Below are positions 1-10,735 of a stretch of 64,000 nt of DNA, piece by piece (within the stretch, counting starts at the first letter, position 1; every line of letters begins with the position of its first letter). A program made the position numbers and the translations under genes. Source of the DNA: Daucus carota subsp. sativus (lineage: Eukaryota > Streptophyta > Magnoliopsida > Apiales > Apiaceae); assembly GCF_001625215.2 (NCBI RefSeq), contig NC_030383.2, positions 6,708,779-6,772,778 on the forward strand. Direction: 5' to 3'. A model generated the notes under the pieces. That model saw only the letters and a list, made by a program, of their open reading frames with translations. It had not been told where the DNA came from and made no database searches.

Positions 1-691
1 ACTCAAAATAAACATAGTGCAGCTTCTTGAGCACTTTAAGCGCAAACCTCAAACCCCCTGCTTCCTCACTTTCATCTCTCCCCCCTTTCACAAAATACTT
101 ATACCTGTCAATCAAAATCAAATTCTTCGAATTCCTCTTCCACACCCTCTCGGTATCATCCAAAACAAGAACAATGCTCGGATCAATAGGCACGACATCC
201 AGCCCCTTCTCTCCCTTAACAGTACAATCCTCCCTCGTAATCACCCTCTTGCCAAAATAGATGCCTTGAGGGTCAAGAAACTCCTCAACAATATGCAGAG
301 CATAGTCGCGTGACCCCATAGTGTACACATACAGCTGGAACATCTCACTCGCCTCTTGCAAGAAGCGTCGAACAAAAGGCCTCAACTTAGTCACCATCGG
401 CTCTCCAGGCAACTTCCATGTAAACATATCATCACCCCGATAAAGACTAATCTCTGATTTGTGCTCGGGTGAAAGCTTCGCAAGATTCTTAGTGTGCAGA
501 AGAGTATGATCCAAATCCAAGACTAAACAGAGCTTCCTTAGACTTCGTAACTTAAGCAACTCAATTTTCTTGATACTCTCGACTTGATCCACCTCCATCT
601 TTAGCCCTTCCAGCAAATAGTTGAATGCAATTGTTTGTTTCGCAACCGAACTGATTTCTTCTCCTCGAAACTTAAACCTCAAAACCCTCAT
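1..691 (-). CDS. FCP1-domain CTD phosphatase-like, array copy 1 (3' end outside window)
   Basis: Partial copy of the amplified gene. The ATG complement is at 689-691 and the frame stays open to the window edge, giving 230 codons. The product begins MRVLRFKFRG and holds the FCP1 phosphatase signature DLDHT and the distal DDTERVW motif. The family removes phosphate from Ser residues of the RNA polymerase II C-terminal tail using the first Asp as nucleophile. Copy-specific residues read on the reverse complement are KNLAKLSPEH, where most copies have Gln in place of His, and FTWKLP. Its upstream flank matches the other copies up to the transposon at 860. The lack of a visible stop is due only to the window edge. 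Being a CPL4-like phosphatase is inferred from motifs; nothing shows that it is active. Confidence 0.85.
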   Translation of the reverse strand, partial: MRVLRFKFRGEEISSVAKQTIAFNYLLEGLKMEVDQVESIKKIELLKLRSLRKLCLVLDLDHTLLHTKNLAKLSPEHKSEISLYRGDDMFTWKLPGEPMVTKLRPFVRRFLQEASEMFQLYVYTMGSRDYALHIVEEFLDPQGIYFGKRVITREDCTVKGEKGLDVVPIDPSIVLVLDDTERVWKRNSKNLILIDRYKYFVKGGRDESEEAGGLRFALKVLKKLHYVYFE

Positions 692-770
692 GATTTTCAA
701 AACCCTCGTATCGTATGATAGTAACAAGATGCAATAGATTAGTGAACACGCAATGGAGAGTTTGAGATAA

Positions 771-782
771 CTATATATATAT
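771..782 (-). promoter_or_regulatory. TATA box of array copy 1
   Basis: An alternating TA run on the minus strand lies about 80 bases upstream of the ATG at 691. The same run sits at the same place in all seven copies, within a well conserved leader, so it is the likely core promoter. Confidence 0.6.
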
Positions 783-1383
783 GCGAGTGATCAGCCAAGC
801 GGTCACAACACTCAACACAATAGGATTTTATAAACCTTGCAGACTTCGAATAAATCTTTGGAAAATGCTTGGTGCACATAATTGTGTACAAAAATATGTA
901 CATAACATGTGCCATTTTAATTGAACTAGCTTATAACCCGTGCAATACACGAGCGGTTATAACATTTGTTATTTTATTGTATATATTTTAACTTAAACTA
1001 ATATTATTGTGAGAATAAAACTATGATAGAATAATATGATTAAATAAATTTTATATTTAACTGCTGATAAATTCTTAATAGTTAATTCCGTCAAATGGCT
1101 AATTAAAAATTAGGTCGAACATATGTATTTTACTGAGAATGTTAAAATATGTTTTTTTTTCATCTGATAATTTAAGGAGATCTATAAAATCAGATATATA
1201 TCAAACAATCAATCTTTTAATATTTCATTATTGATAATTAATAATATAGTATGGAACATATTATAAGTTAAAAAAGACCCGTATAAACAAATCCATCATA
1301 CTAACCTAATTTTTAATGTTTTGGCTTAATAGATAATAAATAATATTTTATAACATGTTATAAAGGCACGTGTGTCGAATACC

Positions 1384-2370
1384 AACCGGCTCACCGAATT
1401 CGACTGACGGGCCGACTAATTGAACTTTTCATGTTTCAGATTTAACAGTATAATAGTATATTATAGATTTATAATATTACTTATAAAGTGAGTCCATTAG
1501 AGTATTTAAAAATAATGTTAATGTATTTTGGTTGAAAAATATCACAGGTTATTTATTAATAATTTTATATAATAATATTATATTTTTTTACATATATGTA
1601 ACCCGTGTTAATTGTAGAAGATCCGTTTTTTTTAGTTAAAATACATAAAAAAAGTGTTTTAGTTAAAAAGGTAATTACTATGTTTCTCGATGTTATTTTA
1701 AATAATGGACTTTTTTTAGTTAGAAAATATAAAAAAAGATAACATATTTTTGTTAAAAAGAATAATTGGTAAATAGATAAGCCCGTATTTTGGCCCAAGT
1801 AACGACTGATCAAACTTTCAATGTTCCGGCTTTAACAGTATAGTATCGATTGTATAGATGCGTATATATTTTTTAAGGCTTGACTTTAGTTTTTGGTATA
1901 ATCAAATAGGTCTTATATTTGTTTTATGTTTTGATCTTATATTTGTTTTATATTTTGATTTGTTTATATTTTGTTTGAAGCCCACTAATTTTTTTTGAAA
2001 CCCGCTAATCATAAAAGTTCGTATAAAAACCCGCGTACTGACCGATCAAATTTTTAATATTTCGACTTTAATAGTATAGTAATTTTTAAAGTTCGACTTT
2101 AGTTTTGGTATAGCCAAACAGGTCTTATATTTGTTTTAGTTTTGATCGTATATTTGTTTTATGTTTTATTTTTTTATAATTTTGTTTGAAACTTACTAAT
2201 TTTGTTTGAAGCCGACTAATTTGAAAAGTCCGTCTAAAAGCCCGCGTACTAACCGACCAAACTTTTAATATTTGGGCTTTTATTTGAAGCCTTCTAATTT
2301 GAAAAGTCCGTCTAAAAGCCCGCGTACCGACCGACCAAACTTTTAATGTTTCGGCTTTAATAGTACTAGC
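1384..2370 (+). repeat. Degenerate repeat series inside the MULE
   Basis: A motif of the form gcccgcgtac-tgaccgatcaaa-(c/t)ttttaatgtttcggctttaatagta recurs about five times with variable spacing, near 1395, 1785, 2028, 2243 and 2320. The last copy runs straight into the sequence tagcttatagcccgtg. No coding frame is present. The family is not recognised. Confidence 0.5.
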
Positions 2371-2769
2371 TTATAGCCCGTGGAAGGCACGGGAGCTTTT
2401 TAATTATTTATAAACTTTTTAAATATATTTTAAATGGTGTGAAAAAATTAATTTATAAATAATAAATTAAAATTGTATATATCATGCCAAAGTATTAAAT
2501 TCTTTCTATCAAATTTTAAACCAACTCCTATTAGATTATATTTATAAATGTATTTTATATTAGAATTATTATAATGTCATTTAAATATTTTTTTAAAAAT
2601 TTTTATGGTTCGAGGTTAAAATTGATGAACACAATTGGTTTTGAATGAAGAAGATGAATCATAAACGTGCAATAAGATGGTAGAATTTGTTTTGGATTAA
2701 GAATTTTTTTTTGTATTTGTTCCTCACATAAATCAGGATTATTAATTTTGAAATATATTAGGTAAAAAT

Positions 2770-3215
2770 AATTTTGTGACTGTGCGATTTATATGATTCT
2801 ACAATTAAAATTGGTAGAAAATATTTATTTTGGATCAAAAAAAATCATAAACACGTGAAATACTGAATTTGTTTTGGATTAAGAAAAGGATTTATAAACA
2901 TGCAAGTAGATATCAGTTGTCTTATGGAACAAAAGTTAATTTTGTTCTAATCCAACGGTGCTTATTTGTTCAATATACGATCCGATGGATAAAAATAATC
3001 TTGTGACGGTGTGATTTATACGATTCCACAATTAAAATTTGTAGGAAATATTTATTTTGAATTAAAAAAACCAAAAACACATGAAAGACAGAATTTGTTT
3101 TGAATTCAGAAAAGGAATTATAAACATGCAAGTAGATGTCAGTTTCCTTATAGAACAGAATTTAATTTTGTTCTAATCTAACGGTGCTTATTTGTTCAAT
3201 ATACGATCCAACGGA
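2770..3215 (+). repeat. 226-base tandem repeat, two copies plus a partial
   Basis: The landmark cggtgcttatttgttcaata occurs at 2956 and again at 3182, and gatttatacgatt-type sequence near 2787 and 3014, so the period is about 226 bases. A more diverged partial copy precedes them from about 2640. It lies inside the MULE and ends about 200 bases before its right end. No open frame. Confidence 0.65.
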
Positions 3216-3421
3216 TGATAAGCTTTTAAACCACAGGACCATGCGACCAAATTATCTCCTTTACGCTTGTTATATATAAGTATATAATAGTATAGTATAT
3301 AGATGGCCCCTCTGCATTTACACCAACCACCCCAATTAAAATCCACCACATCACTTGCCACATCATTATGTACAAATTTTCTGTACACAATTATGTGCAC
3401 CTAGCACTACTCTAAATCTTT

Positions 3422-3756
3422 TAATCCTAACAAATTTTAGCGGTTTTTTCGAAAATATCTAATATATATATAATTTTATAATATGCCATCGTTATTAATA
3501 TATTTTGCAATGATACAAATTTTAATTTTTATATGATATTGGATTTTAGAACTTAATTAATCAAAATCAACAACAAAATAATCTTAAATTTAATAATTAA
3601 ATTCATATTTGATTGCGAGTAAGTTTGTTAACAAGTTGAACCAGTTAAATTGAATTCCACAAAAAATAACTTCAACTATTTTTAAAAAAATTAAAAAAAA
3701 ATTACATGTGATTGTTTTGGCTGCAAAACATATTTTCAACTAATCTACTAATCTAC
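3422..3756. other. Array spacer block B (unit 1-2)
   Basis: AT-rich spacer shared by every array unit. It starts in the sequence following the MULE target and runs to the phrase tgattgttttggctgcaaaa. No gene is visible. Blocks C to F found in the other spacers are missing here; a Stowaway element and then the 3' flank of copy 2 follow directly. Confidence 0.6.
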
Positions 3757-3758
3757 TA

Positions 3759-4084
3759 CTCCCTCCGTCCCTATTTATATGTCCACTTTGGAAGTAAAAT
3801 TTTGTCCCTATTTATCTGTCCATTTATACTTTCAAAACTAATTTAATGATAGTTTTTCAAATATATCTCCATAATTTCAATTTTCAAAGCTTGATTTATT
3901 TAAAACTTGGTTGAATTCATGTTTTCAAGACATAAAGTAGGGGTATTCCACCATTTTCAAGATATTAATTAGAGGTATTTAATGAAAAAGTTCATACAAT
4001 CAATTGTTTATTGATATGTGTTTTTTTTTCTTCAAAATGGACAGATAAAAATCAAAATGGACAGATAAAAAGGGACGGAGGGAG
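3759..4084. mobile_element. Stowaway-type MITE
   Basis: Terminal inverted repeats start CTCCCTCCGTCCC and end GGGACGGAGGGAG, and the element is flanked by the dinucleotide TA on both sides, the hallmark of Tc1/mariner-derived Stowaway MITEs. It is 326 bases with no coding potential. The element at 7256-7531 is a relative in the opposite orientation. Confidence 0.88.
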
Positions 4085-4359
4085 TAATATATTCCATGTG
4101 ATGAAGATCGACTCTGAAATTCCCGAGATCATATACACTTTCAACTACCAAATTCATTAAACTTATACAAAGTGCCTGAAGATTAAAACTAAAGCTTTTA
4201 CTACTTCCAACAAAACATTCAGTAGCTGCAATTACACCATCTCTCCATAATAAAACCAAAGAACAGTGTATATCCTCTTCACCAAATTGAATCTCCTGTT
4301 TCGTAGAAATTCATATAAACAAGTTGTATTTTCCACTCTGCTGATCAGACTTCAGAATA

Positions 4360-5235
4360 CTAGCATATCCTCTGCCTTTTAGTAACCCTTGAACATTCTT
4401 CCTCTACCCTCGAAAGCTTTCCAAATCCCATAGCAGATGAACAAGTCTCCGTCCCAACTTCCTGCTTCCCCTCATCATTGATAAAATCCTCCCAATGATT
4501 CTGCACCAGCTCCCTCACATCGCCTTCCTTACAACGATCATACCACTCAAAATAAACACAGTGCAGCTTCTTAAGCACTTTAAGCGCAAACCTCAAACCC
4601 CCTGCTTCCTCACTTTCATCTCTCCCCCCTTTCACAAAATACTTATACCTGTCAATCAAAATCAAATTCTTCGAATTCCTCTTCCACACCCTCTCGGTAT
4701 CATCCAAAACAAGAACAATGCTCGCATCAATAGGCACGACATCCAGCCCCTTCTCTCCCTTAACAGTACAATCCTCCCTCGTAATCACCCTCTTGCCAAA
4801 ATAGATGCCTTGAGGGTCAAGAAACTCCTCAACAATATGCAGAGCATAGTCGCGTGACCCCATAGTGTACACATACAGCTGGAACATCTCACTCGCCTCT
4901 TGCAAGAAGCGTCGAACAAAAGGCCTCAACTTAGTCACCATCGGCTCTCCAGGCAACTTCCATGTAAACATATCATCACCCCGATAAAGACTAATCTCTG
5001 ATTTCTGCTCGGGTGAAAGCGTGGCAAGCTTCTTGGTGTGCAGAAGAGTATGATCCAAATCCAAGACCAAACAGAGCTTCCTTAGACTTCGTAACTTAAG
5101 CAACTCAATTTTCTTGATACTCTCGACTTGATCCACCTCCATCTTTAGCCCTTCCAGCAAATAGTTGAATGCAATTGTTTGTTTAGCAACCGAACTGATT
5201 TCTTCTCCTCGAAACTTAATCCTCAAAACCCTCAT
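4360..5235 (-). CDS. FCP1-domain CTD phosphatase-like, array copy 2
   Basis: One-exon frame of 291 residues. The start is the ATG at 5235; an in-frame TTG nine bases upstream is not needed. Residues 18-50 match the helical lead-in of CPL4, and residues 53-230 form the FCP1 homology domain with catalytic DLDHT at 59-63, YTMGSRDYA at 123-131 and DDTERVW at 178-184. Residues 213-243 (GLRFALKVLKKLH to DVREL) match the linker that in CPL4 leads into BRCT. Here the chain stops after about 50 more residues, so BRCT is absent. The C-terminus is basic (TKRQRIC), possibly a nuclear signal. Catalysis on Ser-phosphorylated RNA polymerase II tail is known for the family but inferred here. Copy-specific residues are VPIDAS and LHCVYF. 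Confidence 0.88.
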   Translation of the reverse strand: MRVLRIKFRGEEISSVAKQTIAFNYLLEGLKMEVDQVESIKKIELLKLRSLRKLCLVLDLDHTLLHTKKLATLSPEQKSEISLYRGDDMFTWKLPGEPMVTKLRPFVRRFLQEASEMFQLYVYTMGSRDYALHIVEEFLDPQGIYFGKRVITREDCTVKGEKGLDVVPIDASIVLVLDDTERVWKRNSKNLILIDRYKYFVKGGRDESEEAGGLRFALKVLKKLHCVYFEWYDRCKEGDVRELVQNHWEDFINDEGKQEVGTETCSSAMGFGKLSRVEEECSRVTKRQRIC

Positions 5236-5441
5236 GATTTTCAAAACCCTCGTATCGTATGATAGTAAAAAGATGCAATAGATTATGTTTATGTTTCACA
5301 ACCAAACTGATTTAATTTCTTCTTCTCCCTGAAACTGTTTCAAAACCCTCGTATGATTTTCAAAACCCTCGTATGATAGTAAAGAGATGCAATAGATTAG
5401 TGAACACGCAATGGAGAGTTTAAGATGACTATATATATATA
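5236..5441 (-). promoter_or_regulatory. Leader and TATA box of copy 2, with partly duplicated leader
   Basis: The TATA run is at 5429-5441. Between it and the ATG, copy 2 carries an extra stretch (about 5280-5390) that repeats the start of the gene region in a diverged form: phrases such as caaaaccctcgtatgatttt occur twice. The extra stretch resembles the leader of copy 7 rather than its own start, as if two copy types had been joined. Confidence 0.6.
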
Positions 5442-5719
5442 CGAGTGATCAGCCAAGCGGTCACACTCCTCGACACAATATGATTTTATATTCCTTGCAG
5501 ACATAGAACTTAGTTAGCATACTTAATAAATCTTTTAATCCTAACAAATTTTAGCGGTTTTTTCGAAAATATCTAAAATATTTTTTTTATAATATGCCAT
5601 CGTTATTAATATATTTTACAATAATACAAAATTTTATTTTTTATACTATATTCAATTTTAGAACTTAATTAATCAAAATCAACAACAAAATAATCTTAAA
5701 TTTAATAATGAAATTCAGC

Positions 5720-6225
5720 TTCTTCTTTTTTGCCACGAAAGGAAAGATTATATTACTGAATCAAATCCTTACATTATACGAGATTAAAATCTGGGTGGAC
5801 ATCCCCACCTCCCATCTACGATACTAAACAGCTATACCTCGCTAAATAGTGAGCTACTCTGTTTGCGGATCGTCTAACAAACTTTAACTTAACATTTTGA
5901 TTCTGTAAACCTGAAAGAAGAGTTCTGCAGTCTACTATCACCTTACCAAGATTTGAGAAGCTGGAAAACGAGCTACGGATTAACTGCACTACTTGCAAGC
6001 AGTCAGACTCCAGCACCACATTCACAAGATTTTTGTTTTTAACCCAACTAAGAGCCTCTCTTATTATGGCAAAAAGAAAAAAAAGAAACTCTCTTATACT
6101 AAATTCTGGGCTAACTCTCCCATTTCTGCACTTAAAACCTGCTTCAACTAGGCTGCCACAATGATCCCTAATAACAAAGCATAGCTGTATCTGTTGGGTT
6201 CTTGGAATAAGGCTGCATTGGTGTT
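5720..6225 (-). mobile_element. LINE 3' fragment with RNase H-like remnant
   Basis: Minus-strand reading gives pieces of the RNase H-like domain found at the end of plant L1-type LINEs. The clearest is at 5816-6025 (VVLESDCLQVVQLI, then SANRVAHYLAR). Upstream residues resembling NTNAALF and VIRDHCGSLVEAGF lie in other frames, so it is broken. A T-rich stretch at 5720-5732 fits the poly(A) end of a minus-strand insertion. The 11-base sequence aatcttaaatt is present at 5692 and 6226 and may be part of the target duplication. Confidence 0.7.
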
Positions 6226-6635
6226 AATCTTAAATTCATCTTTGATTGCTAGTAAGTTGGTTAATTAGTTGAACCAGTTAAATTAAATTCCACCTAAAAC
6301 AACTTCAACTATTTTTAAAAAAATTAAAAAAAATTAAATGTGATTGTTTTGGCTGCAAAACATATATTCTAACACATCCTGGAATAACCCAACATTTCAT
6401 TACATGATCTAATACACAATTCCACACCACTTATCCGGAATGGATACACAGATTCAGAGCTATCATAGAATTCATTATTCTATAAGGGTTACACAATATT
6501 CATTATGCATTATTGTATAAAAGAATTTCATCGTATGAACTATCACCTGCCAGCAAAAATCTCATAAAAACACATCTCATATAACCTACTGATCAAACAT
6601 AAACTATGCATAACTGCATATTATTAACCTTGTTG

Positions 6636-7634
6636 CAGGACCGGCCCAACTCAATATGAGACCCTAAGCAAGATTTTAATGGAGGCCCTTTTCTATATAT
6701 AAAAATATTTTTATTTCATTTATTATATAAATTTATATATTATTTGTAATAATTTTTATGTAATACTTATTTTTATATTTGAAATAATTTATATTTTAGA
6801 TTCTTGTAAAATAATTATACATAAAAATTATTTATGAGAATATAATATATATATATATATAATTATATTTACATTTTAACACAAAATTTATACATCATTT
6901 TATATATTGTTCTTTTTATTTTTTTAGATTAATTAGTATATTAATATAACATTTAACTAATTAAATTTTAAAAAAAATATTATAACATAGAAATCACATA
7001 ATTTATAATAACGTAAAATTTATGAAAAACAAAAAACAGATATTTTTTATTTAAACAGTATGTTTATTAAATTTATTAAGCACTTACACATATCACTGAA
7101 AAATTTGAAATCATTCGCTTCATCTATTTCTCATTTTTTAATTAATCTTATTCATATTTATTAATATATTATTATTATATATTCTTTTTAAGTACAATAA
7201 TCCATATTTATTTTAAATATTTCTTTCGTTAATACAGATCAAAGTTTATCTATTACTCCCTCCGTCCCTTTTTATTTGTCCATTTTGGAAAAAAAAACAC
7301 ATACCAAGGAATAATTGATTGTATAAATTTTTTCATTAAATACCTCTAATTAATATCTTGAAAATGGTGGAATACCCCTACTTTATGTCTTGAAAACATG
7401 CCTTGAAAATTGAAATTATGGAGATAAATTTGAAAAACTATCATTAAATTAGTTTTGAAAGTATAAATGGACAGATAAATAGGGACAAATTTTTACTTCC
7501 AAAGTGGACAGATAAATAGGGAGGGAGAGAGTATAACCTAAACATATATATATAAAATTATAAAAATTTGAGCCCTCTTTAGGGTTTGGGGCCTAAGCAA
7601 CCGCTTAGTTAGTTTTGCTGTAGAGCCGTCCCTG
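6636..7634. mobile_element. hAT-like non-autonomous element
   Basis: The left end is CAGGACCGGCCC and the right end is the complement of CAGGGACGGCTC. The flanking direct repeat cttgttg is at 6629-6635 and 7635-7641, and the empty site ccttgttgtcaac is present in other units. Short CAGG-type ends and a 7-8 base duplication point to the hAT superfamily. The interior is AT-rich without a frame and holds a nested Stowaway element. Confidence 0.72.
7256..7531. mobile_element. Stowaway-type MITE nested in the hAT-like element
   Basis: The left end is CTCCCTCCGTCCC and the right end is a slightly diverged GGGAGGGAGAGAG, with TA on both sides. Interior phrases are the reverse complement of those in the MITE at 3759-4084, so both are one family inserted in opposite directions. 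Confidence 0.85.
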
Positions 7635-9346
7635 CTTGTTGTCAACACCATCCGGTCCAGCATTGTAGCCTTGTTCAAGGATTGTAAAATCGAATCCACC
7701 TTAACAACAGGCCTAGCAATCGTCGCACAATCACACACAGATTCAAAGCAATACTTTAACTACTTCATTTGGTATCTGGGATCAAACACAACAGCTATAA
7801 ACTATGCATAACTGCGTATTGATTATCTGCATTGCCCCAGTACTAATCATACCATACACGTCAGCTAAATTATTCAAGTGAGTGAATCTCACAGATTTCG
7901 TGATAAAAATAATTTGAGGTTACGTGCAAAGTGCCACTGAACTTTAAGGTACTTCACAGAAATTAGCTTGGAATTTCACTAAAATGGAGGCAGATTGGGT
8001 TGTCTATCAAATGTCTCTCCAACATTCAAAATGCATTGAACAGTTGGATAGCATACAGTAGCAAAAAACTAAGCATACATCAATATATATAGGTCCAGGT
8101 CCCCAGCATATGATTGCTCGGGACGACTTAAACAACCTACACACTTTCAGTCGTTGGATGCAAGGATAGACACTTTCAGTCTTTGTATCGGCTCTTAAAT
8201 TAGCCGGGCAGACGTGAGTAGACGTCTGACACAGACTTCAAATTCCCAGATTTTCTTTTCTGCACTGGACTATCATGAGTTAATAAACACTTCACTCCAA
8301 CAAATCTTTTGGTGGTGTCCATGATTCTTCTTGTGAATTTCACAACAATGGCACAGAAACAATAAACCACCTATTTGTCGAGTGCCCCTTTGCTCAGTTT
8401 CTTTATAAATCTATAACTCAAGGCTAACACAGCACCATTCATGATTCCTGGGACAAAAATTTGATTCCTTTTGCCCTCATAATATAACATAATCCATTCG
8501 AGTATTTATTAGTTTAAGTGGGATATTACTTGATGGCGAAAGAGAAGCACAGGTTTCACCGAGAATAACTCCTGCTCCACAATTTTAGCAGCTCAGAACC
8601 TTAACATTATAAAATGTATACTTTTGTCCTCCAGATGGCACCAAAAAGAAAGTGCCAAGTCTTGGAAATGAGTGATTTATTTTCCTTTCATCATCTCTGG
8701 ACCTTAACAGAGCAATTTGTTGGTAAAAGCTGATTTTCTGCAGATCCCAAACACAAGCCTCGATAATAAAGCCACACAGGATGATTCTCTTACGCCATTA
8801 AATTGTGAAAGACGGAGAAGAGGGATGGGAAAAAGGTTAAACCTCAATACTGTGAAGTGACCAATTCTCCGAAAATCCAGAGGTTTTAATTGGAGGGCTT
8901 ACCAGGATCATATAGAATTCTAACATTGCCAACTACACAGGAGATATGAAGTTCTGCCATACTTATTAAATCAAGAATTTTGAAAGAATCATCTAAAATA
9001 AAAGATCTTTATAAACAGTTTTGAACACAACAATACATTATACTCTACAACGTTTCATGACAAGCTTACAATACTAATCAAAGATATCGTCATTCATAAA
9101 AACACACTGATTCTGAAATTCCGGAGACTATATACACTTTCTACTACCAAATTCATCCAAACCTATATAAAGTGCCTGAAGATTAAAATCAAAACATTTA
9201 CTACTTCAACAAAACGTTCAGTAGCTGCAATTACACCATCTCTCCATAATAAAACCAAAGAACAGTGTATATCCTCTTCACTAAATTAAATCTCCTGTTT
9301 TGTAGAAATTCAAATAAAAATGTTGTGTTGATCAGACTTCAGAATA

Positions 9347-10222
9347 CTAGCATATCCTCTGCCTTTTAGTAACCCTTGAACATTCTTCCTCTACCCTCGA
9401 AAGCTTCCAAAATCCCATAGCAGATGAACAAGTCTCCGTCCCAACTTCCTGCTGCCCCTTATCACTGATAAAATCCTCCCAATGATTCTGCACCAGCTCC
9501 CTCACATCGCCTTCCTTACAACGATCATACCACTCAAAATAAACGTAGTGCAGCTTCTTAAGCACTTTAAGCGCAAACTTCAAACCCCCTGCTCCCTCCC
9601 TTTCATCTCTCCCCCCTCTCACAAAATACTTATACCTGTCAATCAAAATCAAATTCTTCGAATTCCTCTTCCACACCCTCTCGGTATCATCTAAAACAAG
9701 AACAATGCTCGGATCAACAGGCACGACATCCAGCCCCTTCTCTCCCTTTACAGTACAATCCTCCCTCGTAATCACCCTCTTGCCAAAATAGATGCCTTGA
9801 GGGTCAAGAAACTCCTCAACAATATGCAGAGCATACTCGCGTGACCCCATAGTGTACACATACAGCTGGAACATCTCACTCGCCTCTTGCAAGAAGCGTC
9901 GAACAAAAGGCCTCAACTTAGTCACCATCGGCTCTCCAGGCAACTTCCATGCAAACATATCATCACCCCGATAAAGACTAATCTCTGATTTCTGCTCGGG
10001 TGAAAGCTTGGCAAGATTCTTAGTGTGCAGAAGAGTATGATCCAAATCCAAGACCAAACAGAGCTTCCTTAGACTTCGTAACTTGAGCAACTCAATTTTC
10101 TTGATACTCTCGACTTGATCCACCTCCATCTTTAGCCCTTCCAGCAAATAGTTGAATGCAATTGTTTGTTTAGCAACCGAACTGATTTCTTCTCCTCGAA
10201 ACTTAAGCCTCAAAACCCTCAT
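9347..10222 (-). CDS. FCP1-domain CTD phosphatase-like, array copy 3
   Basis: One exon of 291 residues from the ATG at 10222. The frame is open a further 57 bases upstream, but only through a GTG and the presumed leader, so the conserved ATG is preferred. DLDHT, YTMGSREYA and DDTERVW are intact. Variants are KNLAKLSPEQ, FAWKLP, VPVDPS, FVRGGRDEREGAGGLKF and DFISDKGQQEV. Like its siblings it lacks BRCT and keeps the VLKKLH linker and the basic tail. The start region shows GEEISSVAK; copies 4 and 5 have GEEISLVAK. Role as for copy 2: a likely nuclear protein phosphatase domain on its own, with activity unproven. Confidence 0.87.
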   Translation of the reverse strand: MRVLRLKFRGEEISSVAKQTIAFNYLLEGLKMEVDQVESIKKIELLKLRSLRKLCLVLDLDHTLLHTKNLAKLSPEQKSEISLYRGDDMFAWKLPGEPMVTKLRPFVRRFLQEASEMFQLYVYTMGSREYALHIVEEFLDPQGIYFGKRVITREDCTVKGEKGLDVVPVDPSIVLVLDDTERVWKRNSKNLILIDRYKYFVRGGRDEREGAGGLKFALKVLKKLHYVYFEWYDRCKEGDVRELVQNHWEDFISDKGQQEVGTETCSSAMGFWKLSRVEEECSRVTKRQRIC

Positions 10223-10300
10223 GATTTTCAAAACCCTAGGACGTATGATAGTAAAAAGATGCAATAGATTAGTGAACACGCAATGGAGAGTTTAAGATAA

Positions 10301-10322
10301 CTATATATATATATATATATAT
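10301..10322 (-). promoter_or_regulatory. TATA box of array copy 3
   Basis: A TA dinucleotide run longer than in the other copies, about 80 bases upstream of the ATG in the conserved leader. Confidence 0.55.
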
Positions 10323-10735
10323 GCGAGTGAGCCGAGATGCAACACTCCTCAACACAATTTGATTTTATAATCCTTGCAGATTTCGAATTTAGTTAGCATA
10401 CTTAATAAATTTTTTAATCCTAACAAATTTTAGCGGTTTTTTCGAAAATATCTAAAATTTCTTTTTTTATAATATGCCATCGTTATTAATATTTTACAAT
10501 GATACAAAATTTTAATTTTTATATGATATTCAATTTTAAAACTTAATTAATCAAAATCAACAACAAAATAATCTTAAATTTGATAATTAAATTCATCTTT
10601 GATTGCGAGGTAAGTTGGTTAACAAGTTGAAACAGTTAAATTAAATTCCAACAAAAACAATTTCATCTATCTTTAAAACAATTAAAGAAAAATTACATGT
10701 GATTGTTTTGGCTGCAAAACATATTTTCAAACACA

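Larger units (their letters stand above)
860..3412. mobile_element. Mutator-like (MULE-type) non-autonomous element
   Basis: The ends are inverted repeats of about 45 bases. GGTGCACATAATTGTGTAC near the left end (870-888) is repeated in reverse complement near the right end (3382-3400). The element is flanked by a perfect 9-base direct repeat, taaatcttt, at 851-859 and 3413-3421. The other array units carry this target once (taaatcttttaatcc), so they show the empty site. A 9-base duplication with long terminal repeats is typical of Mutator-like elements. No transposase frame is visible. The interior holds degenerate and tandem repeats and two copies of a short hairpin-like sequence (near 930 and 2365), which suggests earlier nested insertions. 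Confidence 0.75.
5442..9346. other. Array spacer between copies 2 and 3
   Basis: The spacer carries, in order, block B (to about 6370), C (to about 7880), D (about 7900-8085), a short sequence not seen in the other spacers (about 8086-8178), E (about 8180-8280), F (about 8500-8790) and G, the 3' flank of copy 3. A LINE fragment interrupts B and a hAT-like element interrupts C. Short open pieces such as 7538-7738 (minus) are decayed remains shared with other units. I see no working gene. Confidence 0.6.

Noticed and set aside
1565-1813. 82-codon minus frame within the MULE
   Set aside because: It lies in repetitive AT-rich sequence with biased composition and no known motif.
4495-4857. A 120-codon plus-strand frame repeated in most array copies (also 14251, 17693, 29145)
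   Set aside because: It is the antisense shadow of the conserved phosphatase-like gene. Its conservation is explained by the minus-strand coding sequence, and it has no recognisable protein features.
10223-10279. Upstream N-terminal extension of copies 3, 5 and 6
   Set aside because: It depends on a GTG or other non-ATG start and runs through the leader, in copy 5 even past the TATA run. It is created by a one-base difference in the leader.
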